NCBI GenBank assembly: GCA_045648205.1
Contig: JAZRNM010000008.1
Location: 1 to 21,108 of the forward strand
Reading direction: 5' to 3'
DNA from: SIG440 sp045648205
Lineage (GTDB): Bacteria; Bacillota; Clostridia; Monoglobales; Monoglobaceae
Length of the DNA: 21,108 nucleotides
The notes below the pieces were generated by a model. It was not told the DNA's origin. It saw nothing but the letters and a program-made list of their open reading frames with translations, and ran no database searches. Below, piece by piece: positions 1-8,769 of the stretch (position 1 is the stretch's first letter; each line of letters opens with the position of its first letter). The translations under genes and the position numbers were made by a program.

Positions 1-1008
1 GCAGGTGTTGATATTACTGCCGGTTACAAGGCTGTTGAGCTGATGAAACAGCACATTGCAAGAACTGTGACAGCTGGAGCTGCTGCAGATATTGGCGGAT
101 TTGGCGGCCTTTTTGAAATGGATTTGACAGGTATTCAAAAACCTGTTTTGGTTAGTGGAACAGATGGTGTTGGAACAAAACTTAAGATGGCATTTTTGAT
201 GGACAAGCATGACACGGTTGGCATTGACTGTGTGGCTATGTGCGTTAATGACATTATCTGCTGTGGCGCAAAGCCATTGTTCTTCCTTGACTACATCGCA
301 GTTGGAAAGAACTATCCCGAAAAGGTTGCTCAGATTGTTTCTGGTGTTGCTGAGGGTTGCGTTCAGTCGGGATGTGCACTTATCGGCGGTGAAACTGCAG
401 AAATGCCCGGGTTCTATCCTGAGGACGAATATGACCTGGCTGGTTTTTCTGTTGGTGTGGTTGACAAGGAAAAGGTTCTTGACAACACAACAATCACAGA
501 GGGCGATGTTATCATTGCTCTTCCCTCAAGTGGTGTTCACTCCAACGGATTCTCCCTTGTGAGAAAGGTTTTTGATGTTGAAAATGCTGACATAAAGACA
601 CCTCTTGCAGAACTTGGTGGCAAATCAATCGGTGAAACACTGCTCACTCCCACACGAATTTATGTGAAGCCAATGCTTGCACTTTTTGAGGCTGTTACGG
701 TTAAAGCAGTTTCGCATATTACCGGTGGCGGATTTTATGAGAATATTCCGAGAAGTATTCCAAAGGGCTTTGGTGCAAAAATCAATAGAGATGCAGTTCG
801 TGTTCTTCCGATTTTTGAGCTTATTGCAAAGACAGGAAACATTCCGGAAAGAGATATGTTCAACACATTTAATATGGGCGTTGGAATGAGCGTTGTTGTG
901 AAGGCAGAAGATGCTGACAAGGCTCTTGAAATTCTCAAGGCAAACGGCGAAGATGCATATGTTATTGGTGAAATCATCAAGAGTGATGAGGGTGTTGTGA
1001 TATGCTAA
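1..1008 (+). CDS. purM: Phosphoribosylformylglycinamidine cyclo-ligase (AIR synthetase), 5' truncated by window
   Basis: PurM closes FGAM to aminoimidazole ribonucleotide with ATP, the fifth step of de novo purine synthesis, in the cytosol. The reading frame is open from base 1, and its first residues (AGVDITAGYKAVEL) match the family N-terminus, so the first ATG inside the window (43) is not the true start; roughly 8 residues are probably missing upstream. Visible family motifs are SGTDGVGTKL (nucleotide/substrate region), CVNDIICCGAKPLFFLDY, GGETAEMPG and the HITGGGFYENIPR segment. The 335 residues seen fit a family of about 340-346. The stop overlaps the purN start by 7 nt, implying translational coupling. 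Identification is firm; the promoter and any upstream pur genes lie outside the window. Confidence 0.97.
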   Translation, partial: AGVDITAGYKAVELMKQHIARTVTAGAAADIGGFGGLFEMDLTGIQKPVLVSGTDGVGTKLKMAFLMDKHDTVGIDCVAMCVNDIICCGAKPLFFLDYIAVGKNYPEKVAQIVSGVAEGCVQSGCALIGGETAEMPGFYPEDEYDLAGFSVGVVDKEKVLDNTTITEGDVIIALPSSGVHSNGFSLVRKVFDVENADIKTPLAELGGKSIGETLLTPTRIYVKPMLALFEAVTVKAVSHITGGGFYENIPRSIPKGFGAKINRDAVRVLPIFELIAKTGNIPERDMFNTFNMGVGMSVVVKAEDADKALEILKANGEDAYVIGEIIKSDEGVVIC

Positions 1009-1610
1009 AAACAAAAATTGCAGTTCTTGTTTCCGGCGGCGGAACAAATCTTCAGGCACTTATTGATGCTGAAAAGGCAGGAATCATCAAAAGCGGAGAG
1101 ATTGAACTTGTTATTTCAAACAATGCCGATGCCTATGCTTTGACTCGTGCGGAAAACGCAGGAATTGACACTGCGGTGGTTTCAAAAAAGGAGCTTGGAA
1201 GTCAGCAGGCGTTTGAAGAAACTCTCATTGAAGTTCTTCTCAGCAAAGGTATTGAGTTGATTATTTTAGCCGGATTTATGTGTATTCTGAGTGAGAGTTT
1301 CACCTCAAAATATCCCAAAAGGATTATCAATGTGCATCCGTCACTTATTCCGTCATTTTGCGGAAAAGGGTTTTATGGACTTCGTGTTCATGAGGCGGCA
1401 CTTGAATATGGGGTGAAGGTTACAGGTGCAACAGTGCACTTTGTAAATGAGGTTCCCGATGGTGGAGAGATTATTCTCCAAAAGGCGGTTGAAATCAAAG
1501 AGGGTGACACTCCCGAGATTTTGCAAAGAAGAGTTATGGAAGAGGCGGAATGGAAAATTCTTCCTCAGGCGGCGGAACTTGTTTCTGCCAATATATTAAA
1601 AAACAGATAG
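1002..1610 (+). CDS. purN: Phosphoribosylglycinamide formyltransferase
   Basis: PurN transfers a formyl group from 10-formyl-THF to GAR, giving FGAR. The 202-residue protein has the family N-terminus (VLVSGGGTNLQAL), the LAGFMCILS segment and INVHPSLIP. By alignment with E. coli PurN (N106, H108, D144), the catalytic residues are N110, H112 and D153. The loop between H112 and D153 is about 5 residues longer than in E. coli. The ATG at 1002 lies inside the end of purM, with a GAGGGTG ribosome binding site in the purM 3' end, so the two genes overlap. The 10-formyl-THF donor can be supplied by fhs at the end of the same operon. Confidence 0.97.
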   Translation: MLKTKIAVLVSGGGTNLQALIDAEKAGIIKSGEIELVISNNADAYALTRAENAGIDTAVVSKKELGSQQAFEETLIEVLLSKGIELIILAGFMCILSESFTSKYPKRIINVHPSLIPSFCGKGFYGLRVHEAALEYGVKVTGATVHFVNEVPDGGEIILQKAVEIKEGDTPEILQRRVMEEAEWKILPQAAELVSANILKNR

Positions 1611-1626
1611 GAAAGGAATTGCCGAA

Positions 1627-2346
1627 ATGGATATTTATAAGATAAATGATATGGGTGAACTGATAAACGGAAATCCATATGTTGGAAGAGGTATTGTTCT
1701 TGGCAAAAGTGAAGACGGTCAGAATGCTGTTGTTGCATACTTCATTATGGGACGTTCAGAAAACAGCCGCAACCGTGTTTTTGTTGAGGATGGAAGCGAG
1801 GTTATTATTTATCCCTTTGATGAGTCAAAGGTTGAGGACCCAAGCCTCATAATTTATTCGCCAATCCGCAAGTTTGAAAACAAACTTGTTGCCACAAACG
1901 GCGACCAGACAGATACGGTTATTGAATTTTTGGAGAAGGGCAAGACCTTTGAGGAGGCTCTTGACACCCGTTGCTTTGAGCCTGATGGCCCCAACTGGAC
2001 ACCCAGAATCAGTGGAATGATTACCTTTGAAGAAAAGGATTTTTCATATAAAATGAGTATCCTCAAAAGTGCAGATGCAGAGGGAACAGAGTGTAACAGA
2101 TTCACATATTCCTATAAGGCTTTGAAGGGCCTTGGCCATTTCATTCACACATACGTTTGCGATGGAAATCCAATCCCAACATTCCAGGGCGAACCTGAGA
2201 GAGTTGCAATTCCCAATGATATTGATGAATTTATCGACAAAATATGGAACAATCTTGATGAAAACAACAAGATTTCAATTTATGTGAGATACATAAATCT
2301 TGCAGACGGAAGCGAAACAAACAGAATGATAAACAAGAATTGCTGA
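1627..2346 (+). CDS. purO: IMP cyclohydrolase, archaeal PurO-like
   Basis: This is predicted to close FAICAR to IMP, the last step of the pathway. The 239-residue protein has the PurO-type N-terminal pattern: NPYVGRGIVLG at residues 16-26, then AYFIMGRSENSRNRVF at about 37-52. PurO is the archaeal form of this enzyme and is unrelated to the cyclohydrolase domain of bacterial PurH. The gene starts at ATG 1627 after an AAAGGA site at 1612-1617, 16 nt after purN, and is followed 19 nt later by a formyltransferase that lacks a cyclohydrolase domain, which strongly supports the assignment by complementarity. The C-terminal half (about 110-239) has no motif I can name. Assignment rests on pattern recognition and context, not on a search. 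Confidence 0.85.
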   Translation: MDIYKINDMGELINGNPYVGRGIVLGKSEDGQNAVVAYFIMGRSENSRNRVFVEDGSEVIIYPFDESKVEDPSLIIYSPIRKFENKLVATNGDQTDTVIEFLEKGKTFEEALDTRCFEPDGPNWTPRISGMITFEEKDFSYKMSILKSADAEGTECNRFTYSYKALKGLGHFIHTYVCDGNPIPTFQGEPERVAIPNDIDEFIDKIWNNLDENNKISIYVRYINLADGSETNRMINKNC

Positions 2347-2365
2347 TAGAAAGGGAGAATTTGAA

Positions 2366-3550
2366 ATGAATGAATTTGAACTGAAATATGGTTGCAATCC
2401 CAACCAAAAGCCTGCAAAAATATATATGAACAATGGAGAAGAGCTTCCCATTGAAATCTTGAGCGGAAAGCCCGGATACATCAACTTTCTTGATGCGTTC
2501 AACAGCTGGCAGCTTGTGAAAGAGTTGAAGGCGGCACTCGGAATGCCCGCGGCAACATCTTTCAAGCACGTCAGCCCAACATCTGCGGCAGTTGGAATTC
2601 CAATGAGTGATGACCTCAAAAAGGCTTGCTTTGTTGATGACATTGAGGATTTGGACACATCAGCATTGGCAACGGCTTATGCCCGTGCAAGAGGAACAGA
2701 CAGAATGTCATCATTTGGTGACTGGATTGCACTCAGCGATGTTTGCGACGTTGTGACTGCAAAACTTATCAAACGTGAAGTTTCAGACGGAGTTATTGCT
2801 CCAGGATATGAGCCTGAGGCACTTGAAATTCTGAGGAGCAAGAGAAACGGAAATTATAACATCGTAAAGATTGATGAAAATTATGTTCCTGCACCTCAGG
2901 AAACCAAAATGGTTTATGGCATTACTTTTGAACAGGGCAGAAATGAGTTCAAAATTGATGAAGAACTCCTTTCTGAAATTGTGACAGAAAACAAAGAAAT
3001 GCCAGACAGCGCAAAGAGAGATTTGATTATTGCACTTATCACTCTTAAATATACACAGAGTAACTCAGTGTGCTTTGCAAAAGACGGACAGGCAATCGGC
3101 GTTGGTGCAGGTCAGCAGTCAAGAATTCATTGTACCAGACTTGCGGGAAACAAGGCGGACATATGGCATCTTCGCCAGCACGAAAAGGTGCTCAATCTTC
3201 CGTTCCTTGACACAATAGGCAGACCTGATCGCGACAACACGATTGATGTTTATATTTCAGATGATGCGGAAGATGTTCTTGCAGACGGAAAGTGGGAGAT
3301 GCTTTTCACCCACAAGCCAGAGCCTCTCACCAGAGAAGAAAAGAAAGCATATCTTTCAAGCATAAAAGGCGTTGCATTGGGCAGTGATGCGTTCTTCCCA
3401 TTTGGCGACAATATTGAACGTGCTGCAAAGAGTGGCGTTTCATACATTGCAGAACCCGGCGGTTCAATTCGTGATGATAATGTAATTGAAAGATGCAATG
3501 AATATGGAATGGTTATGGCATTCACCAAGATGCGCCTGTTCCACCACTAA
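2366..3550 (+). CDS. Stand-alone AICAR formyltransferase (PurH formyltransferase domain only)
   Basis: This is predicted to formylate AICAR to FAICAR with 10-formyl-THF. The 394-residue protein starts LKYGCNPNQKPAKIY, like the start of the PurH formyltransferase domain. It has SFKHVSP with the catalytic Lys-His pair at K67-H68, RGTDRMSSFGDWIALSD, and the YTQSNSVCFAKDGQAIGVGAGQQSR block. Bifunctional PurH is about 510-590 residues with an N-terminal MGS-like cyclohydrolase domain; that domain is absent here, and the preceding purO-like gene supplies the activity. The ATG at 2366 follows a GAAAGGGAG site at 2349-2357. The gene ends 1 nt before a branched inverted-repeat element that separates it from purD. 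Confidence 0.93.
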   Translation: MNEFELKYGCNPNQKPAKIYMNNGEELPIEILSGKPGYINFLDAFNSWQLVKELKAALGMPAATSFKHVSPTSAAVGIPMSDDLKKACFVDDIEDLDTSALATAYARARGTDRMSSFGDWIALSDVCDVVTAKLIKREVSDGVIAPGYEPEALEILRSKRNGNYNIVKIDENYVPAPQETKMVYGITFEQGRNEFKIDEELLSEIVTENKEMPDSAKRDLIIALITLKYTQSNSVCFAKDGQAIGVGAGQQSRIHCTRLAGNKADIWHLRQHEKVLNLPFLDTIGRPDRDNTIDVYISDDAEDVLADGKWEMLFTHKPEPLTREEKKAYLSSIKGVALGSDAFFPFGDNIERAAKSGVSYIAEPGGSIRDDNVIERCNEYGMVMAFTKMRLFHH

Positions 3551-3551
3551 A

Positions 3552-3688
3552 ATTCAGAGTGGTTAAATTTGCACAGACCGCACAAAGTTAAACTTTGTGC
3601 TACATCCAAACCTTGCCACTTGCTGTGCACATAGCACAGCGGCGGGACTCGGTTTAGGTGTTCTGTATCAAATTTATCACACTCCGAT
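3552..3688. repeat. Branched inverted-repeat (three-way-junction-like) element between the AICAR formyltransferase gene and purD
   Basis: The ~137-bp stretch starts 1 nt after the upstream stop codon. Outer arms 3552-3571 and 3669-3688 pair (shared blocks GAGTG and TAAATTTG), and ACAGA at 3573-3577 pairs with 3662-3666. Inside lies a perfect hairpin at 3580-3600 (10-bp arms around one A). A second stem joins 3602-3612 and 3651-3661 (CCAAACC with GGTTTAGG), capped by hairpin GCTGTGC-ACATA-GCACAGC at 3622-3640. It looks like a dispersed extragenic hairpin repeat or a structured RNA inserted into an otherwise tightly packed operon. Only one copy is in the window, so its repetitive nature is inferred. 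Confidence 0.7.
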
Positions 3689-3729
3689 GGCACATTAAGA
3701 ACAAAATAATTCCGAAAGGATTTGAACAT

Positions 3730-4992
3730 ATGAAAATTATGGTAGTAGGTGGCGGCGGACGTGAACACGCCATCATAAAGCAACTTAAGAAAAGCCCCAA
3801 AGTGTCAAAAATTTTTGCACTTCCCGGAAACGGCGGAATGGCAAATGACGCAGAGTGTGTTGATATTGGGGCGAAGGATATAGAAAGGATTGCTGAATTT
3901 GCAGTTCAGAACAGCATCGATTTTGCAGTGGTTGCTCCTGATGACCCGTTGGTTCTGGGTGCAGTTGATGCTCTGAACGACAAGGGAATTCCATGTTTCG
4001 GACCAAAGGCGAATGCGGCAATCATTGAGGGAAGCAAAGTTTTCTCAAAGAACCTGATGAAGAAATATAATATTCCCACTGCGGGGTATGAAGTTTTTGA
4101 TGACCTTGATGCGGCGTTCGCTTATCTTGAAACTGCGCCGATTCCCACGGTTATCAAGGCTGACGGTCTGGCTTTGGGCAAAGGTGTTATTATTGCTCAA
4201 ACACGCGATGAGGCAAAAGAGGCAGTTCGGTCGATGATGGAGGATAAAATCTTCGGGGACAGCGGAAACAATGTTGTTGTTGAAGAATTCCTGACAGGTC
4301 CTGAGGTTTCTGTACTTGCTTTCACTGACGGAAAGACGGTTGTTCCGATGGTTTCGTCGATGGACCACAAACGTGCAAAGGACAATGACCAGGGTCTGAA
4401 CACCGGCGGCATGGGAACGATTGCTCCCAACCCCTATTACACGAAGGAAATCGCCGAGGAATGTATGAAAACAATCTTCATTCCCACCATTGAGGCTATG
4501 AACAAAGAGGGCAGAACTTTTAAGGGTTGTCTTTATTTCGGACTTATGCTGACCCCCAATGGCCCAAAGGTGATTGAATATAACTGTCGTTTCGGTGACC
4601 CTGAAACCCAGGTGGTTCTTCCACTTTTGGAGAGTGATTTGCTTGAGATTATGCTCCATGTTGAAAACGGAACACTGGCAGATGCAGAGGTCAAGTTTTC
4701 AGACAAGGCAGCTTGCTGTGTTGTTATGGCATCTGAGGGTTATCCACAGAAGTATGAAACAGGCTTTGAAATAACCCTTCCCGAAAATTCAGACGGAATT
4801 TTTGTTGCCGGCGCTAAAATCAAAGACGGAAAGCTGGTTACAGGCGGTGGCAGAGTTCTTGGTGTTACTGAAGTTGGTGCGTGCCTTAATTGTGCAATTA
4901 ATGCGGCTTACAAGACAGTTGAAACAGTTAAGTTTGAAAATGCATACTACCGAAAAGATATTGGACAAAAGGCGCTTGCTGCCCTTAAATAA
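3730..4992 (+). CDS. purD: Phosphoribosylamine-glycine ligase (GAR synthetase)
   Basis: PurD joins glycine to phosphoribosylamine with ATP, giving GAR, the substrate of PurN. The 420-residue protein begins MKIMVVGGGGREHAI, the classic PurD N-terminus. The ATP-grasp core is visible: KADGLALGKGV (lysine K143), EEFLTGPEVSVLAF, DNDQGLNTGGMGT and EYNCRFGDPETQ (N285). Length equals the family norm. I chose ATG 3730 because a GAAAGGA site lies at 3714-3720 and the family N-terminus begins there; the open frame extends upstream through the repeat element but that part is non-homologous. It follows a 179-nt gap, the longest in the operon, and precedes purL by 20 nt. Confidence 0.97.
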   Translation: MKIMVVGGGGREHAIIKQLKKSPKVSKIFALPGNGGMANDAECVDIGAKDIERIAEFAVQNSIDFAVVAPDDPLVLGAVDALNDKGIPCFGPKANAAIIEGSKVFSKNLMKKYNIPTAGYEVFDDLDAAFAYLETAPIPTVIKADGLALGKGVIIAQTRDEAKEAVRSMMEDKIFGDSGNNVVVEEFLTGPEVSVLAFTDGKTVVPMVSSMDHKRAKDNDQGLNTGGMGTIAPNPYYTKEIAEECMKTIFIPTIEAMNKEGRTFKGCLYFGLMLTPNGPKVIEYNCRFGDPETQVVLPLLESDLLEIMLHVENGTLADAEVKFSDKAACCVVMASEGYPQKYETGFEITLPENSDGIFVAGAKIKDGKLVTGGGRVLGVTEVGACLNCAINAAYKTVETVKFENAYYRKDIGQKALAALK

Positions 4993-5012
4993 AGAAAGGA
5001 AGATTGACTTTT

Positions 5013-8000
5013 ATGGTTTACAGAGTTTTTGTTGAAAAGAAAAGTGAACTTGCCTCAGAGGCAAAGTCCCTTAAAAATGATTTGGTTAAGCTTCTGCAGA
5101 TTAAAGGGCTTGAAAATGTGAGAATAATCAACCGTTATGACGTTGAAAACATTGACAAAGAGCTTTTTGACTATTGCAAAAGCACAGTTTTTTCAGAACC
5201 ACAGCTTGACATTGTGACAGAAGAAATCACCGACAAGTGCGATGCAATCTTTGCAGTTGAGTTTTTGCCCGGTCAGTTTGACCTTCGTGCAAATTCTGCT
5301 GAGGAATGTATTCAGCTTATTTCAAAGGGTGACAGACCAACTGTCAGAGCGGCAAAGGTTTATATGCTCTATGGCAAGCTGACAGACAGTGATGTGGAAG
5401 AAATCAAGAAATATGTTATTAACCCCGTTGAAGCAAGAGAGGCAACTCTTGACACTGTTGAAACGCTCAAAATGGCATATGAAATTCCTGAATCTGTTGC
5501 AACGCTTGATGGGTTTATTGACCTTGATGAAAAGGGCCTCCAGGCTATGATTGATGAACTTGGTCTTGCAATGGATATTGACGACATCAAGTTCTGCCAG
5601 AAATATTTCATTGGTGAAAAGAGAAATCCTACAATCACAGAAATCAGAATGATTGACACATATTGGTCTGACCATTGCCGTCACACCACATTCCTCACAA
5701 CAATTGACAGTGTCAAGTTTGAAGATGAGCTTCTTCAGTCAGCATATGACAGATATGTTGAAACAAGAAAGGAAATTGGCAGAACAAAGCCGGTTAATCT
5801 TATGGATATCGGCACAATTGCTGCGAAATACTTAAAGAGTGTGGGCAAGCTTGACGGACTTGACGAGAGTGAAGAAATCAATGCTTGCACAGTTAAGATT
5901 GATGTTGAGATTGACGGAAAGATGGAAAAATGGTTGCTTCTTTTCAAGAATGAGACACACAATCACCCAACAGAAATCGAGCCTTTTGGTGGTGCTGCAA
6001 CCTGTATTGGCGGTGCCATCCGTGACCCGCTGTCAGGCCGTTCCTATGTTTATGCGGCAATGCGTGTTACCGGTGCGGCAGACCCACTTAAGCCCGTTTC
6101 TGAAACAATCGAGGGCAAGCTCCCACAGAGAAAGATTGTTACGGGAGCTGCAAATGGTTACAGTTCATACGGAAACCAGATTGGTCTTGCAACCGGTCAG
6201 GTTGACGAGCTTTATCACGATGGTTATGCTGCAAAGAGAATGGAGATTGGTGCAGTTGTTGCGGCAGCTCCTCAGGAAAATGTCAGACGTGAACGCCCAA
6301 TCGACGGAGACAAGGTCATTCTTCTTGGCGGAAAAACCGGTCGTGACGGTTGCGGCGGTGCGACAGGTTCATCAAAGTCACACACTGTTGAATCACTTGA
6401 AAGCTGCGGTGCCGAGGTTCAAAAGGGTAATGCCCCCGAAGAAAGAAAGCTCCAGAGACTTTTCAGAAACAAGGAAGCATCACTTCTCATCAAACGTTGT
6501 AACGACTTTGGTGCAGGCGGTGTTTCGGTTGCTATTGGTGAACTTGCAGAAGGACTTGAAATTGATTTGAATGCAGTTCCAAAGAAATATGAAGGACTTG
6601 ACGGCACAGAGCTTGCAATCAGCGAATCTCAGGAGAGAATGGCTGTTGTTGTTGCGGCTGAGGATGTTGAAAAGTTCAAAGCTCTTGCAAAAAGTGAAAA
6701 TCTTGAAGCAACAGTTGTTGCGACAGTTAAGGAAAAACCATATCTTGTTATGCATTGGAACGGCAAGGAAATTGTGAATATTTCCCGCGAGTTCCTCAAC
6801 TCAAACGGTGCAGAAAAACATATTGACATCGCACCTGCAAAGCCTGAAAGCTATGAAAAGGAAAAGGTTTCTGATTTCAAGGGTGCATATATGTCACTTG
6901 CTGACGACCTCAATGTTTGTTCAAAACGTGGTCTTTCAGAACGTTTTGACTCCACAATCGGCGCAGGCACAGTTCTCATGCCTTTTGGTGGAAAAAATCA
7001 GTCAACTCCCATTCAGGCAATGGTCAACAAGGTTTCTGTTGAAAAGAAACACACAAAAACCTGCTCAGTTATGGCTTGGGGATATAATCCGTTTATTGCG
7101 GAAAAGAGCCCATATCACAGTGCTTATCTTGCAGTTGTTGAGTCTGTGGCAAAATTGGTTGCGACAGGTGCTGAGTTCAAGGATGTTTATCTCACATTCC
7201 AGGAATATTTCGAAAAACCGAAGAAAGACCCAAAACGCTGGGGCAAACCTCTTGCGGCACTTCTTGGTGCATTTGATGCACAGAAGAACCTTGAAATTGC
7301 GGCTATCGGCGGCAAGGACTCAATGAGCGGTACATTTGAAAACATTGATGTTCCTCCAACACTTGTTTCATTTGCTGTGACAGACGAGAATGTTGACAAC
7401 ATCATTTCTCCTGAATTTAAAGAGGCAGGACACAAAGTTGTCTGGGTTAAGCCTGAATATGACGAAAATGGTCTGCCTGTGACAGAAAGTCTTCTTGATT
7501 GCTTCAAAAAGGTAACTGAACTTGTTCACAGCGGAAAAGCATTGAGTGCATATACACCGTGCTATGGCGGTGTTGCTGAAGCGGTTATGAAGATGGGCTT
7601 TGGTAATGATATTGGCTTTAGATTTGATGATGCAATCACACTTGATGATATATTCGGATATTCTTATGGTTCATTTATTGTTGAACTGAAAGACGATGAA
7701 AATGTTGGCGTGACACTTGGTTGCACAACGGCTGAAAAAGAAATCTCATACAAGGGTGAAGCATTGTCACTTGCAGAACTTCTTTCAACATATGATGCAA
7801 AACTCGAAAAGATTTATCCCTGCAACATTGAAACTGAGAAAAAGGATATTCCTGCATTCTCATTTGAAAGAAAAACATTTGCTGCTCCAAAGATTGGGGT
7901 TGCAAAACCGAAGGTTCTTATCCCGGTGTTCCCCGGAACAAACTGTGAGTTTGATTCGGCAAAAGTAATGCGTGATGCAGGGGCAGAACCAGAGATTTTT

Positions 8001-8705
8001 GTGATTAACAACCTTTCACCGCAGGCGATTTCAGAGTCGGTTGAGGCTTTTGCGAAATCTCTCAATGAGTCACAGATTGTGTTCATTCCCGGCGGCTTCT
8101 CAGGCGGAGATGAACCTGACGGTTCAGCGAAGTTTATTACAGCATTCTTCCGTAACCCTGAAATCAAAGAGGCAACAATGAATCTTCTTGATATGCGTGA
8201 CGGACTTATGTGCGGAATCTGTAACGGCTTCCAGGCTCTTATCAAGCTTGGACTTGTGCCATATGGAAAAATTATTGACACAGACGAGAATTGTCCCACA
8301 CTTTCATACAACACAATCGCAAGGCATCAGTCAAAGCTTGTGAGAACAAGAGTTGCATCAAACAAGTCACCCTGGATGTCAAATGCATCAGTTGGCGAAA
8401 TTTACACCGTTCCGATTTCACACGGTGAGGGTAGATTTATGGCAAGCGATGAACTGGTTCAGAAATTGGCAGAAAATGGTCAGATTCTCACACAGTATGT
8501 TGACTTGGAGGGCAACCCCACAAACGACATTCAATATAACCCCAACGGCTCAACCTTTGCAATTGAGGGAATCACATCTCCCGACGGCAGAGTTCTCGGC
8601 AAGATGGGACATTCTGAAAGATGGGGATATGGACTTTACAAAAATGTTGATGGCGACTTTGATATGGGAATGTTTAAGTCTGCTGTTGAATACTTCAAAC
8701 TGTAA
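5013..8705 (+). CDS. purL: Phosphoribosylformylglycinamidine synthase, single-chain clostridial type
   Basis: PurL converts FGAR to FGAM using ATP and glutamine. At 1230 residues it is the large single-chain form, with synthase and glutaminase in one protein, of the type found in clostridia and streptococci. Synthase motifs include YWSDHCRHTTFLT, KNETHNHPTEIEPFGG and GAIRDPLSGRSYVYAAMR. The C-terminal class I glutaminase begins near residue 970 (KVLIPVFPGTNCEFDS), with nucleophile C1070 in GICNGFQ and histidine H1137 in SHGEGR. No separate purS or purQ is needed or seen. ATG 5013 is preferred over TTG 5004 because the AAAGGAAG site at 4995-5002 would be only a few bases from the TTG. Confidence 0.97.
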   Translation: MVYRVFVEKKSELASEAKSLKNDLVKLLQIKGLENVRIINRYDVENIDKELFDYCKSTVFSEPQLDIVTEEITDKCDAIFAVEFLPGQFDLRANSAEECIQLISKGDRPTVRAAKVYMLYGKLTDSDVEEIKKYVINPVEAREATLDTVETLKMAYEIPESVATLDGFIDLDEKGLQAMIDELGLAMDIDDIKFCQKYFIGEKRNPTITEIRMIDTYWSDHCRHTTFLTTIDSVKFEDELLQSAYDRYVETRKEIGRTKPVNLMDIGTIAAKYLKSVGKLDGLDESEEINACTVKIDVEIDGKMEKWLLLFKNETHNHPTEIEPFGGAATCIGGAIRDPLSGRSYVYAAMRVTGAADPLKPVSETIEGKLPQRKIVTGAANGYSSYGNQIGLATGQVDELYHDGYAAKRMEIGAVVAAAPQENVRRERPIDGDKVILLGGKTGRDGCGGATGSSKSHTVESLESCGAEVQKGNAPEERKLQRLFRNKEASLLIKRCNDFGAGGVSVAIGELAEGLEIDLNAVPKKYEGLDGTELAISESQERMAVVVAAEDVEKFKALAKSENLEATVVATVKEKPYLVMHWNGKEIVNISREFLNSNGAEKHIDIAPAKPESYEKEKVSDFKGAYMSLADDLNVCSKRGLSERFDSTIGAGTVLMPFGGKNQSTPIQAMVNKVSVEKKHTKTCSVMAWGYNPFIAEKSPYHSAYLAVVESVAKLVATGAEFKDVYLTFQEYFEKPKKDPKRWGKPLAALLGAFDAQKNLEIAAIGGKDSMSGTFENIDVPPTLVSFAVTDENVDNIISPEFKEAGHKVVWVKPEYDENGLPVTESLLDCFKKVTELVHSGKALSAYTPCYGGVAEAVMKMGFGNDIGFRFDDAITLDDIFGYSYGSFIVELKDDENVGVTLGCTTAEKEISYKGEALSLAELLSTYDAKLEKIYPCNIETEKKDIPAFSFERKTFAAPKIGVAKPKVLIPVFPGTNCEFDSAKVMRDAGAEPEIFVINNLSPQAISESVEAFAKSLNESQIVFIPGGFSGGDEPDGSAKFITAFFRNPEIKEATMNLLDMRDGLMCGICNGFQALIKLGLVPYGKIIDTDENCPTLSYNTIARHQSKLVRTRVASNKSPWMSNASVGEIYTVPISHGEGRFMASDELVQKLAENGQILTQYVDLEGNPTNDIQYNPNGSTFAIEGITSPDGRVLGKMGHSERWGYGLYKNVDGDFDMGMFKSAVEYFKL

Positions 8706-8717
8706 AATATAAGGCAT

Positions 8718-8741
8718 TGAAGTCCTGATTCCAGGACTTCA
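8718..8741 (+). other. Intercistronic hairpin between purL and fhs, without a U-tract
   Basis: Ten-base perfect arms TGAAGTCCTG / CAGGACTTCA flank a 4-nt loop in the 64-nt gap. Only ATTTGCC follows, so it is a poor intrinsic terminator. It more likely tunes read-through or mRNA stability between purL and fhs. Confidence 0.6.
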
Positions 8742-8769
8742 TTTGCCACAAAAAAGGAGCGAAAAAACA

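Noticed and set aside
3547..3783. 78-residue minus-strand ORF across the purine-operon repeat
   Set aside because: It is the antisense reading of the inverted-repeat element plus the start of purD. Its composition follows the hairpin, and it has no ribosome binding site. Similar small 'proteins' are expected wherever such an element is inserted.
4045..4659. 204-codon minus-strand ORF opposite purD
   Set aside because: It is antisense to conserved ATP-grasp motifs of purD, of low-complexity composition, with no start signals. The same reasoning applies to the other minus-strand ORFs in the window.
5004..5012. TTG at 5004 as the purL start
   Set aside because: Spacing from the AAAGGAAG site would be too short; ATG 5013 gives normal spacing and the family N-terminus.
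5839..6570. 243-codon + strand ORF inside purL
   Set aside because: It is a shifted-frame shadow of purL, Arg/Gln/Leu-rich, with no ribosome binding site or family motif, while the purL frame there carries conserved catalytic motifs.
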